NCBI GenBank assembly: GCA_963402885.1
Contig: OY727100.1
Coordinates: forward strand, 1,984,001-2,048,000
Direction: 5' to 3'
Length of the DNA stretch: 64,000 bases
Source: Antedon bifida
Taxonomy: Eukaryota; Echinodermata; Crinoidea; Comatulida; Antedonidae
Positions 13,873 to 25,022 of this stretch are shown one piece after another; within the stretch, counting starts at the first letter, position 1, and every line of letters begins with the position of its first letter. Under the pieces are notes generated by a model that searched no databases, had not been told where the DNA came from, and worked only from the letters and a program-made list of their open reading frames with translations. A program made the position numbers and the translations under genes.

Positions 13873-16800
13873 CGGTTGACTGTTCTCTATCCATTCATCG
13901 TAGTATTCATTGGCTGTAGGGGAGGCAGCTCTCCCCGACGGGGGGCACTGGCAAACTTTTTATTTCGCGGCCTAAAATCCGGTTCATCGGATCGGATATT
14001 TGTTTACCCATGACAAGAGGTTTGTGGTGCATACGTGGAACAACAGCTAAAATGTGACGGTGAACCGAAAATATTACGATATGTGCTATTCATATAATAT
14101 ACAGTATGGTGGCGGGGGCTGAAGAGGTTACAGGGTAACATGAAGTTTGGGGTTTGGTTGTCGCCAAAGCAAGTGAACAGTAAGCATAACAATTCGGGTA
14201 GAGACATGGTTGTTCGGCTTCCGACAAAACGCATTTTGGGTAGTGAAAGTCAACTTTTTAACAGTTCTCCTACAAAGTAGTTTCAGCAGAAACGAGTCAT
14301 TGAATATTATATACCGTATATTATTACGGTAATTTTATACCGATATTGATGATATGCAGCAGAAACAGGACCAATACGGATATTAATAGGTGTACGCAAT
14401 ATGCAGCCAACACAGCTCTGCGAGTGTACAGTGGCGCCGGTAAAATCAAATAATCTTGATTGCGATAAACAAACCACAGTAGTGAATTTTAGGCTATAGG
14501 TCCATGGTTAGCTGAAGGATAAAAAGCAAAGTATATAGTTACAGTATTCAAATTGAAAAATGACACTTTTGCACGGAGACTGCTGCAATAATGAAGGAAA
14601 TTATTTCTGTAAGTTCGCATAAGACCATAATGCATTGTTAACCTGGGTCAGAACGTTCAGATATGTCCTGGTCAGCAATTAGTTTTGTGAATAGGCCTAC
14701 AAATACTATAATGAATTGTAATTAGGATACTGTACATATTTTAGCATATAACTATTGACAAAAGTAAACAATAGGCTATGAACCCGGATTGGATAGATAA
14801 CAGGATGCAAATGTCACTTTATTTTTCTGGAAATTTACGCAATCCGCCTATCTTGATCATCGATTTTATATTTGAACTGCTTAATGGATATAAACAGTTT
14901 GATTGTCATTTAGGTAAAAGGTTTTGTCAAAACTGAATTAGTACCGTGAAGATGAATTTGTAATAATACACTTTAAAACTCTAGTTTTTAGCTGGTTCGC
15001 TTCGATTTAATTGTACATGCATTTCCTTCATTTTATTTGAAAGGAAATCACTACAACGTATAAAGTAAAACGAACCTCTTGTAGAACAATAAAAAGCTGA
15101 GAAAGAAACATGCTGATTAATTTCAAATGAATTTAATTCAATCAATACGTGTTGAGTCAGTTTCTTCTAAACTAGTTTTCCATTTTAATTGTAACAAGCC
15201 CAACAATCATAATAGTAATTATGCCTACTATTAGCAAGTAAATATTTTTATGCGCGATTTGAACAATTTGTGCAATATGAAATTGCGCAATGATTTCCTT
15301 GCACAATTTTAAACTATGCAAGGTTTAGTGCAAAATGTTCTTACGCAAGTACTTTACGCTGAAATTGCGCAAGTAACATAACAACACGGTGGCATAAAAT
15401 GGGGAATCCGCCAATCACAAATTTCCTCGGCAACGGAGACTGTAATTTTAAAAGTAACAATATATATTTTAAACACTTAATACTTATCTATTTCATACCT
15501 CCATCCAGGCCCAAGTAGCTCGCTAGTTTTTATTTAGCCAAGACTACTTTTGCCGTTTCATTTCTTGTCTTTTAAAAACATTAACTTGTTGTCCTCTTTG
15601 TTTTATAACATTACATTTAAAAACATTTTTATTTTCATTTATAAACTATAAACAGGTTTATTATACAATCTTTGTTAACGCTGTCAATGTGTACGAGTAG
15701 TCAGACTTAGTTGTTGGAATACCCATTTATCTAGTCCTACTATTGTAGGCTTACTCATAATTATAATGTTTCTATATTGGTATATATTGTGTGACTCAAT
15801 TCAATCAATCAATCAATCAATCAATGCGTAAATATTATTCACACATACATAACATCCTGATATTGCTACTAATTTAAAAGCATTGTAGAATTATAAAGAT
15901 GACCTATACGCCTCTATAACTGATGAATAATAATTTCCAACAATGATGTACAGACCTTCACTTTGATGTTTTTCAACATAAGGCCTATATTTCGGAATGT
16001 ATTTTCAGAGGATAATACATTGATCTGACTCCCTTTGGGGTATATGGAATTCACCCTTCGAGTCAACATAACCTGTAACTTTTTGCGGGTTGTCTTTGTT
16101 TCCAGCCAATATATGGAATGCCGAACCACTCTCACCATACATAGATAGCTTGACGTCAGTGAAATTGGTTAATTTATCGGTCTCTAATTTGGTCATGAAC
16201 GCTTGTAGTAGTCTTCGTAGTCCAGCCTGTTCTGTTGTTTGTTCAGCGCCCTCATTTCCACAAAGTTTGAGTAAGATGTTTGCCAGTGTACGTTTGTTTA
16301 TCTTATCCGCTAGAAACTGATAAAAACATTAATCAGTAGTTATCAAAATGTAAATGTTTACTGATACGGTGATTTTATATAGGCATATCTACGCCATCTT
16401 CAACCACAGGTTACCGAAGATTATTATATATTAAACTGTTTACGTTTCATTTCATAGTAACATTTATTTCCTTCATAATATACAAAATAAATAATATAAT
16501 ACAAAATTCATGACGAGAAGAAAGATAGTTAAAACAATACAATTTTTTTCTCATCTTTAAAATGAATAAAACAATATTATGAAGGAGGCACAATTTCTAA
16601 AAAGCAAAAGCTTGTGTTGAAAGTGCCTGAACAAAAACAAAAAGTAACTAAAATCAAATTAATTAATCCCATGGATAAGGCTATTTGGACTTAGGGTTAG
16701 AAAATGAAATATTTGATTTTATTATTATACAATTACTTGCCTCACTTGTTGTATGCATTGTAAATTAATGTAAAATATAGTTTTATGGTCACTTTTGTAC

Positions 16801-18310
16801 CAGTGACACGTACGCACTGTCATTAGTGATGCAATAAACAACAAAACTCAAATCAAATTAAACCGTAAAACCGTTCGTAGATTAGCCTTTTCATTCAATT
16901 GAGTGCTATCTAGAAGTTAGGCCTATCATAGTCATTACGAATTGATACTGACATACAAAATAAAAAGTAAATTATAGACTTACCATTACTTGTTCACGGT
17001 TGTCATTTAGATGAACCATGATTTTAATTAACTTTTCACTGTTGTGTTTGAATGTAATTTGTTCGCCATTTAATCCACAAAATATCAGCTCTATGTTTGA
17101 AAACCCCTTTTGTCGAAACGAACTTGTGAAGTTTTTCCAGTGTGACAGGAGATTTCTCCAATGATCTGCAGAAGAACTCTCACGTGTGTCAAACAACGGT
17201 AATTTACCAAAAACATCAGACATCACTTTCTGACTTTCTTTGTTGGCAAACGTTGAAAATTTGTGTAGGTCTATTATCAACTATAAAAACATGATTTATG
17301 AAACAATTCATTATGAGGGAAACTTGGGACAGTTATATTGAAATTAAAACATAGTTATGGTTAGTTAATTCTATGGTAAGAAATTCGAATATAATACACC
17401 GGTTTGTATATGTATTTATTTATTTGAAAGGTGTGTAACTTTTTTGTTTACTATAAAGTATTAATTTGCTGCGGACAATACAACATTTTTTTATATAACT
17501 TTAAAATTGTTTGACATTTTCTGAAAAAAAGTTATCAGAATAAAAATAACTAATAGGTCTAGATAAAAATAAATATTGGCTTATTACATTAGTAGTTACT
17601 CGTCCTTTCATCTTCTCTACCATCAGCGTGAAATCCGCAACAGTCGCTTCACAAATGTCATCCTCTATTCTACCAACACACTCTCCAGTTTTTGATTCAA
17701 GAAATTCTACGCACTTCTTTGCAAATCGAATCGTTTTGATGCTCCTTCGAATCTTTGGTTGTTGAAATAGCTTATCTACAAACGTTTTAACTTGTCCAAT
17801 ATCTAACTCATTGGATTCCTATAGAAAAGACATAATTAAGGGGTTAGCAAAAGTACTCGACCAATTATCCAGAGAACATTTGCCACACATTAGAAATGAA
17901 ATTATGATTTTAAAAAAAATGTGACCCGATCTCGCAAAACCCTCTCTTTGTCGGCAATTCAAAATTCACGTAATCAGTCAAAATACGTCCAAATCGACTA
18001 CCCTGGCAGATTACATGTTTTTGCATTTTCGAAATATTTCACTATTAACAGTATAAAAATGAAACCTTATTACTTGGCCTGGAGACTTGCCTATGATACA
18101 CTCGGTGATTGGTAAACATGTACGTTAATTGATAAAAGTTCTTGAAATCCATTTATTTCAAAATTCTACCCTTTAATCCACAAATAGTCAGTCTCTAATC
18201 ACTAATAATTTCCTTTATGTTATAATAACCTCCAATTAAACACAAAGTGCAACAACTGATATTGCATCATTGTTTAATGTTTATTTCCAACAACAATTAA
18301 TATAACATAA
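13873..18310 (-). repeat. Inverted duplication, copy 1
   Basis: Reverse complement of about 52340-56515. The match covers three exons, their introns, the 3' flank and a conserved AATAAA (15657-15662 on the minus strand; 54671-54676 in the other copy). Exons differ by only a few codons. Copy 1 has an expanded (AATC)n tract near 15795-15825 that is short in copy 2. Outside the exons, the 3' flank 13873-16000 has no gene I can support. Confidence 0.9.
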
Positions 18311-21300
18311 CATAGGAAAGAACATATTTTTTGTAAAATATGTACGTTAATAACAATGGCGCAACGAAGGTGAATAGTTTTTTTCGGTCCAACTATTATG
18401 TGACATTAGAATGGCATTAGAATAGAAAGGATCAAAATCAAACTCATTGATAAGCGGATTAAAAATAATTGTTTAAAAAAACCCATACTATTGAGCCATT
18501 CTTACTGATAAAATTATTCTTTTAAGGGAATAGCCTACATTGACTAACCTTTTCTTCCCTCGTTTGTTGTTTTTCAACTTCATCCTTGGCTTTTTTCTCA
18601 GCGTCAGCGGCTTGTTCTTTCAAGTTTTCCTCTTTTTTCTATAGCAAAAACATGTAATTATTTATTTCAGAAACATATTAATTTAATGTTATGAGAAAAT
18701 AGTAAGAAATTAGAATAGTAAGGATCTGAACAAAAGAAAAATCTTTGATAATCGCATTAAATATAATTGTATTAAAAAACCATACCTAATATTGAGCCAT
18801 TCTTACTGATAAAATTACTCTTTTTAAGGAATACACTGACTAACCTTTTCTTTCCTCGTTTGTTGTTTTTCAACTTCATCCTTGGCTTTTTTGTCAGCGT
18901 CGGCGGCTTGTTCTTCCAAGTTTTCTTCTTTTTTCTATAGTAAAAACATGTTATTATTTATGTCAGAAACATATTAATTTAATGTTATAAGAAAACAATA
19001 AGAAATCAGAATAGTAAAGATCTGAACAAAAGAAAAATCATTGATAATCGCATTAAATATAATTGTATAAAACAAACCATACCTAATATTGAGCCATTCT
19101 TACTGATAAAATTACTCTTTTTAAGGAATACACTGACTAACCTTTTCTTCCTTCGTTTGTTGTTTTTCAACTTTATCCTTGACTTTTTTGTCAGCGTCGG
19201 CGGCTTGTTCTTCAAAGGTTTCTTCTATCTCCTATAGTAAAAACATGTCATTATTCAGGTCAGAAACATATTAATTTAATGTTATGAGAAAACAGTAAGA
19301 GATTAGAATAGTAAGGATCTGAACAAAAGAAAAACCATTGATAATCGCATTAAATATATGTTGGAAGAATTTCATCTGGTTGTGGAATAGGTATTACATA
19401 AAATTTCTTTTTGAACAACCAAAGATAGTATAAGCAAACTTACAGTACTTTTCGAAACCTATCAGGTTTCATTCTCAACTGGCGTTTCATCGTCTAGCGT
19501 TGTTAATCCCATGACGACGATGAGTTGGTATAGCGCCACCAATAGGTCCAAAAGGAATTTTATGGAATGGTTAGAGTCGGAGGCGATTGCTACAGCACCA
19601 ATGGAATTCAAACCCTCCATATGGTATCCCTATGTCGATGACATTCTTGCCAGCATTCCCTTGCATGCAGCTACTGATCTAAACACTCACTTAAACAACA
19701 TTGATACTACCCAAAACATTAAATTCACCACCGAATGCATGTCCAACAACACCATTCCTTTTTTGGACATTCTCATAACACTACAAAGCAACCGATCATT
19801 AACAACTTCAGTGTACAGAAAACCGACATACACAGATCAGTATTTAAATTTCAAGTCAAATCACCCATTACAACACAAACTCAGTGTTATTAATACGCTT
19901 GTGGACAGATGTGAAAACATAGTTTCAACACCTGAAGGACAGAAACAGGAAATGGATCACATCAGACAGGCTTTGAAGAAATGCGACTACCTAGATTGGA
20001 CATTCAAGAAGGTAGAAAAACAACGACGCCAAAAACAGCAACGACAGCTTGATCAAAATCGCAGCAAAGGTACAACATCTACTACAGATAAGTCACGTTG
20101 TAACATCGGGATCCCATATACTAAAGGTCTGTCTGAACGCATAAAAAGAGTTTTCAACCAACATCAAATTGACACCTTTTTCATCCCATCTAATAAGATC
20201 AGGCAAAACCTCGTTCATCCGAAAGACCGCATCGAAAAAGACCACGTATGCGGTTGCATCTACAAACTACAATGTTTGAACTGTCCACAAGCTTACATAG
20301 GGGAAACAGGGAGGGCTTTAATAACACGCATAAAAGAACATCGCACAGACACAGAAAACAACACGGGAGGGATTTTAACCAGGGCTCAAAGATCGTCTAC
20401 ATCATCAATCATACACAAATCCGCAATAACAGATCATGCACTACAACACAATCACCTCATTGATTGGAACGCTGCTATCCTTGAGAAAGAATGCAACACT
20501 CAAAAAAGGCAAATAAAAGAGTCGATCAACATCAGAAAACATGGAAAAATCATGAACAGAGATGAAGGAGCCCACGAATTGTCACACATTTATGATCAAC
20601 TATTGGAGAAGGGGGCACGTCCTTTTGGACCTATTGGTGGCGCTATACCAACTCATCGTCGTCATGGGATTAACAACGCTAGACGATGAAACGCCAGTTG
20701 AGAATGAAACCTGATAGGTTTCGAAACGTACTGTAAGTTCGCTTATACTATCTTTGGTTGTTCAAAAAGAAATTGTATGTAAAGCATTAAATATAATTGT
20801 TAAAAAAAACCATACGAATATTGTGTCATGAGTTTGAATTATAATCAATAGTGTACTGTCAGTACACTTTTAAATGTAAATAGGCTGGGTAATCATCAGG
20901 AATAGTTCTGAACAGGGAGATGAGCGCCCCTGCCCACCGATGAGTTTCGGGATCCCTTTGACCCGGAGGGGGAGAGTACCCGTCAGTGTTACAGGTCTCA
21001 GGTTTTTAGTTTTTTTTAAAATTAATTAGTGTTCCATGACCTTCTCGTCAAAATTAATGTCTCTCATTGTTGTGCTATGTCAACATAATGTCAATAATAG
21101 CTATGCAAACAAGTAACAAGTCAAGTTAACTATTTGAAAATAATAAAAATGATTATTTTCAGATTATCTCAGCTGTGATAGACACCTGATTTAGAGCCCC
21201 TGATTTTTAAAAGCATTTCTGTCTTTGTATTTCCGTTAATTCAGGTCATCCATGTCACAGGATTCATTGGAGTCTAATTATATATATATGGCAAACCAAT

Positions 21301-21891
21301 AGTTTACAACATAGATATTATAAGTTGACCAGAGCGCGTTGAATATAATACAGTCAATCTTTCAACTCGTGATAGTTTTAAGTAGTTAAAATAACTATTT
21401 TACGTAGTTAAATTAACAAGGTTTAGTTTATTCTAGACGGATAGTAAAATTAATTTTGAATATTTACTATTTTTAATGTAGTAGTAAAATTGGAATGCCC
21501 TTCCCATTGATTGGTTAATTTTATAGTGACTGATTTATTTGGCAAACGAAAGAATTATTCTCTCAAGATTTTTATTTTTTGAAAAAGTAAATGAACTGAA
21601 GGAAACAATTTTATGAAACTAAATAAAATTATAAATATAAAAAAAAAAACACTTGTTCGCCTTATACTTTTATCATACAAAATTTGATTCTTTTGTACTT
21701 TGATAATCTTGCGATATTCAAAAGAGACATTTTTATTTACGTCCAACTGAAAAGTGAGTTTAGTTTACCTGAGATCCGCCTTCAGAAAAGTGCTCAAAAT
21801 TTGTAATTGCAGACCGAGTGTTAACAATTTGGTCACTTAACAGATTACAAGCCTTCAACAGCCCTTCACATGCCTTCTTAAGAGTAACCAG
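16005..21891 (-). CDS. Unknown coiled-coil protein with CaaX end, distal exons
   Basis: Seven exons with GT-AG borders, all phase 0-0: 21769-21891 (41 aa helical), 19142-19231, 18845-18934, 18549-18638 (30 aa each, charged coiled coil), 17600-17818 (73 aa), 16984-17280 (99 aa) and 16005-16316 (103 aa, stop at 16005-16007). Spliced, they give 406 residues in frame without a start codon, so upstream exons are required; candidates lie at 33978-49158 on the same strand. The 73-, 99- and 103-aa exons are matched almost perfectly by the plus-strand gene at 52700-54337. The last residues are CIIL, a CaaX-type box that in known families favours geranylgeranylation and membrane attachment. I do not recognise the globular part. 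A Penelope-like element and other insertions lie in the introns. Confidence 0.65.
18549..19231 (-). repeat. Tandem exon array, three 30-residue coiled-coil exons
   Basis: Exons 18549-18638, 18845-18934 and 19142-19231 repeat every ~296 bp together with their introns. Each has acceptor CTATAG and donor GTTAGT on the minus strand and is exactly 90 nt. The peptides share the core AADADKKAKDEVEKQQT. The charged, alanine-rich pattern predicts a long helix. The third exon is the most diverged, starting EIEETFEEQ. Confidence 0.85.
19359..20783 (+). mobile_element. Penelope-like element, 5'-truncated, with inverted flanks
   Basis: The element lies in the intron upstream of the three-exon array, flanked by a 12-bp direct repeat GCATTAAATATA (19347-19358 and 20784-20795) that occurs once in the equivalent introns, so it is a clean target-site duplication. 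A 163-bp sequence is present in inverted orientation at both ends (19394-19556 and 20620-20782), as known for Penelope-like elements. Confidence 0.85.
19511..20689 (+). CDS. Penelope-like reverse transcriptase end plus GIY-YIG endonuclease
   Basis: The open frame of 392 codons encodes the last part of a Penelope-type reverse transcriptase followed by a GIY-YIG nuclease. YVDD, the catalytic motif C of the RT palm, is at residues 41-44. FLDI (about 84-87) and VYRKPTYTDQYLNF (101-114) are characteristic of this family. A basic linker (165-185) leads to the nuclease: CGCIYKLQC (247-255), AYIGETGRAL (261-270) and IKEH (274-277), with Cys/His residues typical of the Penelope zinc-binding insert. 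The first ~17 residues are only the reverse complement of the element's 3' end (inverted flank), so the true N-terminus is lost; full family members are about twice as long. The endonuclease looks intact, but reverse transcription is impossible without the fingers and motifs A-B. Confidence 0.85.
   Translation: MTTMSWYSATNRSKRNFMEWLESEAIATAPMEFKPSIWYPYVDDILASIPLHAATDLNTHLNNIDTTQNIKFTTECMSNNTIPFLDILITLQSNRSLTTSVYRKPTYTDQYLNFKSNHPLQHKLSVINTLVDRCENIVSTPEGQKQEMDHIRQALKKCDYLDWTFKKVEKQRRQKQQRQLDQNRSKGTTSTTDKSRCNIGIPYTKGLSERIKRVFNQHQIDTFFIPSNKIRQNLVHPKDRIEKDHVCGCIYKLQCLNCPQAYIGETGRALITRIKEHRTDTENNTGGILTRAQRSSTSSIIHKSAITDHALQHNHLIDWNAAILEKECNTQKRQIKESINIRKHGKIMNRDEGAHELSHIYDQLLEKGARPFGPIGGAIPTHRRHGINNARR
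20796..21768. other. Intron between helical exon and coiled-coil array
   Basis: This is homologous to 35480-36281 in the second block. Relative to that copy it has about 260 bp extra at 20850-21118, beginning with the perfect palindrome AGTGTACTGTCAGTACACT (20850-20868). No coding region is seen. Confidence 0.6.
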
Positions 21892-22462
21892 CTACAAAAA
21901 CAATGAGCCAACATGATCTACATTAACTTTCAGAAATATATACACACTTAAAAAAAAGGTACAAATCTCTACCTAAAAAGGTGCAAACCGATGCAACAAT
22001 AGCAGCTCCCTTTAAGATGCACAACTGCACCTTTGACGGAAGGTGCAATTTTGAACCCTGATAAAGGGTGCTATAATGCTCCTTTGGAGTTCATACTTGC
22101 ACCACCCTAAAAGGTGCAAACAAAATGCAACAATAGCAGCTCCCCAAAGGAGAAAAATTCAACATCTAAATAAAGGTGCAACTTTACACCCTAATAAAAG
22201 GTTCAATAATGCTCTTCTAAGGTTCAAATTTCTGTTAAAAAGGTGCACAAATAAAAATCACTAAAATACAAAAAATATTGATTAAACTTGGTATAATTTT
22301 ATTCAACTTTAAAACATTACATTTATTCAATTCAACTGCTGAATTAATGGATGGCATTTAATTTACCAGTCTCTGCACCTTAAATAGAGTGTGGCCATCT
22401 CTTCTCAAACCAACAATAGGCCTATTTCTAAAAGTACATAAATGTATTTTTGCTTCTTTTCA

Positions 22463-22570
22463 GTCGCGTGGACGCGACTCTATAGTTCACTATGTCGGTC
22501 GGTCTGTCTGTCTGTCGGTCCGGTATCACTATGCATTGTAGCACGCGACTTAATGGCTGTTGGCCTTGTT
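22463..22570 (+). repeat. Short interspersed GTCGGTC element, copy 1
   Basis: Bounded by GTCGCGTG and CACGCGAC with a hairpin GTCGCGTGGACGCGAC, an internal run of GTCG/GTCT tetramers, and GTATCACTATGCATTGTAGC. Related copies lie at 35988-36085, 37627-37745, 45830-45950 (reverse) and 46520-46632 (reverse). Confidence 0.7.
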
Positions 22571-23319
22571 TATATTCATGTCATCATCTATGCCAGCAGA
22601 CACTTTTATGCCTTCAACAACAACGCTCAGATCTTCTATCTTGCAATATGATACTGAAAAAAATATATACATTAATTAAAGTATAAGTTGTCTGTGTAAA
22701 GAGGTCAGAAGTATTTGTACACCACTAATGCATTATTATCATCAGGTAAAAATGTATGAAGAACCACTAAGATTAATTCCAACATGGCATAATTCTGGAG
22801 ACATTCACACATTAACCAACAATGACTAACGTAGCAGAAATTCATATAAATTTGGTTATTAAATTAATTACCTCTATCTCATTGTCTTGTTACTTAATGA
22901 ATGTAGATGACATCTTTGACAGTATTCTGTTCTTATCTCCATATATCTGAAACATTGTTCTTGATGTCTGGTTCACATTTTCCGAACATTTTCACCTGAT
23001 TATGTATTTTCCTAAAAAGCATGGATAGGAAGGGAAACTATTATATTAATATTATGATTATTTTGACAACATCATACAATACATTATTGTTGTGATTTTT
23101 AAAGTCAAATTACCTTGTCCAAATGCTTCACATACTTTAAAGTATGTTCTTCTCCCTTTCCTCAGCTCGTAGTATTATAGTAAGTAGGCCCTATTATAGA
23201 GTATTACGGTACATATGGTCACATTTCTTTCTCCTTTTCTGAACATCTTCATTGCTGATCAGAGCAGAGGTGCTCTTTCAGGTTTAAACTTATTTTATCC
23301 CTCCATCCATGACATCATG

Positions 23320-23745
23320 TAGGCCTATAGGCTGTAACTATAATTAAAAATAATGTGTATAAGAATGTAATGTAGGCCTATAGGTCTAATAATAAATGCC
23401 CAGCTACTGTAACTAATAATAACTAGGGCCTATAGGCCCCTAGCTTAGGCCTATTTTTAATTATAAGCCTAGCTGGCTAGGCCTGCTTTTAATTAAGTTT
23501 AAGGCCTAGGCCTACTAGCTAGGCCCAGGTAAGTAGGCTAGGCCTGGCCTAGGACTAGCCCCCGCCCGAGAGGCTATTGTAGTCAAAGTAGGCCTCTAGA
23601 CTGCCTACTTTAGGCCTATCCTAGTAGAGGCCGTCTAGAGGCTAACTAGGCTAGGCCTAGGTAGGAGGCCCCGCCTATCCTAGCCTTATTTAGGCATTTA
23701 GCTATCATTTTTAAGTTTTAGGCCTAGTCTTATAGGCCTATATAA
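23320..23745. repeat. GGCCTA/TAGGCC-rich tract
   Basis: Dozens of overlapping AGGCCTAG words make a GC-rich island in AT-rich surroundings. Smaller clusters occur at 38790-38810, 41120-41345 and 42830-43085. No coding region. Confidence 0.75.
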
Positions 23746-24078
23746 TAATTAATCTAATAAAAGGTGCAAAAATAAACCTTTTATGAACTCTGCACCATTT
23801 TATGAGAAAAAGGCGCAAATCCTTTTAGCACCCTTTTTTAGGTTTGTACCCTTTATTGCACCTTTAGTTTTAAGTGTGTATATACATAAACATAAACAAA
23901 ATGAATGTTTGTGATCGGTCTAAAAATTGTTATGCATCATGGTGTTTCAATGTCAATTTGTTTTTAGCAAGTTCTCGAAGTTTCTGATGGTCACTTCATT
24001 TCGTCAGCTTGAAGCCGCTGTTTTTAAGATCCCTCCGTAGCATTCCGAGGAGATTGGTTTTGTGACGACCACGTCTTA

Positions 24079-24643
24079 GTCAGGGTCCTCGTGTAATTCC
24101 GTAGGATTTTATGCCCAAAGTGAAATTTCACTTGATTTCACTTTATTAGCTTACAAGAACACCACAAATGTTAGGTAACACATTTTCACGACCCCCTAAC
24201 CATGGTAACAACCACATTTCAAAATGGCGCCCAAATTAATAACCCTTTGGTCTATCAACAAGATATTGGTTACAAAATACTCGGAACATTGTAATGGAAC
24301 ATTTTGACGAAATGTAATAGGAAATACTGTTTTCTGCACTATTCACCTTGACTCGTACTGTATCCAATAAACGGGTTTGTCATAGCAATTTAAAAATTGT
24401 CTTAAATTTCCCACACCATACATACATAATTATATTTATTGTAAAGAAATAGTTTGTGAACAAATGACCGGGAGTAAAGTTATTGATCTTTGACCTAATA
24501 AACATGAACTTTTTGTGGTAGGGATTGAAAAATATGTTTATACATATATTATTATCACTTTAGTTTCTTGAATATATAATTATCTAATTCGCATTTGGTT
24601 TTTATATATTTTATAAATATTATATACTTTTATAGTGTAAGCA
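24079..24643. mobile_element. Fragment of foldback-1-type element
   Basis: Starts GTCAGGGTCC after TA and follows the left half of foldback 1 (10709-about 11690) to the end of the arm and part of the interior. The interrupted host sequence is whole at 37796-37970. About 25 bp of host were lost at the right junction. Confidence 0.7.
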
Positions 24644-24644
24644 T

Positions 24645-25022
24645 GGATTAAAGAATAACAAGATACGTATCGACGGTGACATCAAACGATTTTGCAATGT
24701 ACAGTAATAAAAATTGATATTTTAAATATGAAAACTGAGGTACTAGCCTATTGAAAGGTGGTATTCCCCCCACCTCTCCCATAGGCCTATTTTGAGTAAA
24801 AGCGTCAAAACAGGGCGTTTCGCGCAAGTCAGAGTTTGCACGGCTGAAAAAGAGTGCTTGTCCAGGGCCGTAGACAGGACCTGTGGCGAAGCGATATTGG
24901 CTAATTGACGCCCCAGATGGCCGGAAATGGTACTCTCGCACATAAAAATCTTGATAAATGGCGCCTCAATCTACAGGAAAAGGCATTCTTATGTAGCATG
25001 CTACTATGAGCAAAACGATTAT
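24645..25022. other. Spacer without recognised gene
   Basis: The first ~45 bp match 37910-37955. The part around 24700-24770 resembles 58750-58810 (ATATGAAAACTGAGGTA). Short minus-strand frames here look like chance. Confidence 0.5.

Larger units (their letters stand above)
21937..23884. mobile_element. TIR element with AGGTGCAA sub-repeats
   Basis: Ends are TATATACACACTTAAAA and its complement. It is missing from the paralogous place near 36440-36500, which marks it as an insertion. The left part (21960-22260) carries two ~130-bp sub-repeats around AAAAGGTGCAAAC and AATAGCAGCTCCC; related AGGTGCAA words return at the right end (23755-23870). The interior holds a GTCG-rich short element (22463-22570) and a GGCCTA-rich tract. 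No transposase is visible, so it is non-autonomous. Confidence 0.65.

Noticed and set aside
20880-21000. Possible tRNA or SINE promoter in the GC-richer patch
   Set aside because: No recognisable A and B boxes or cloverleaf.
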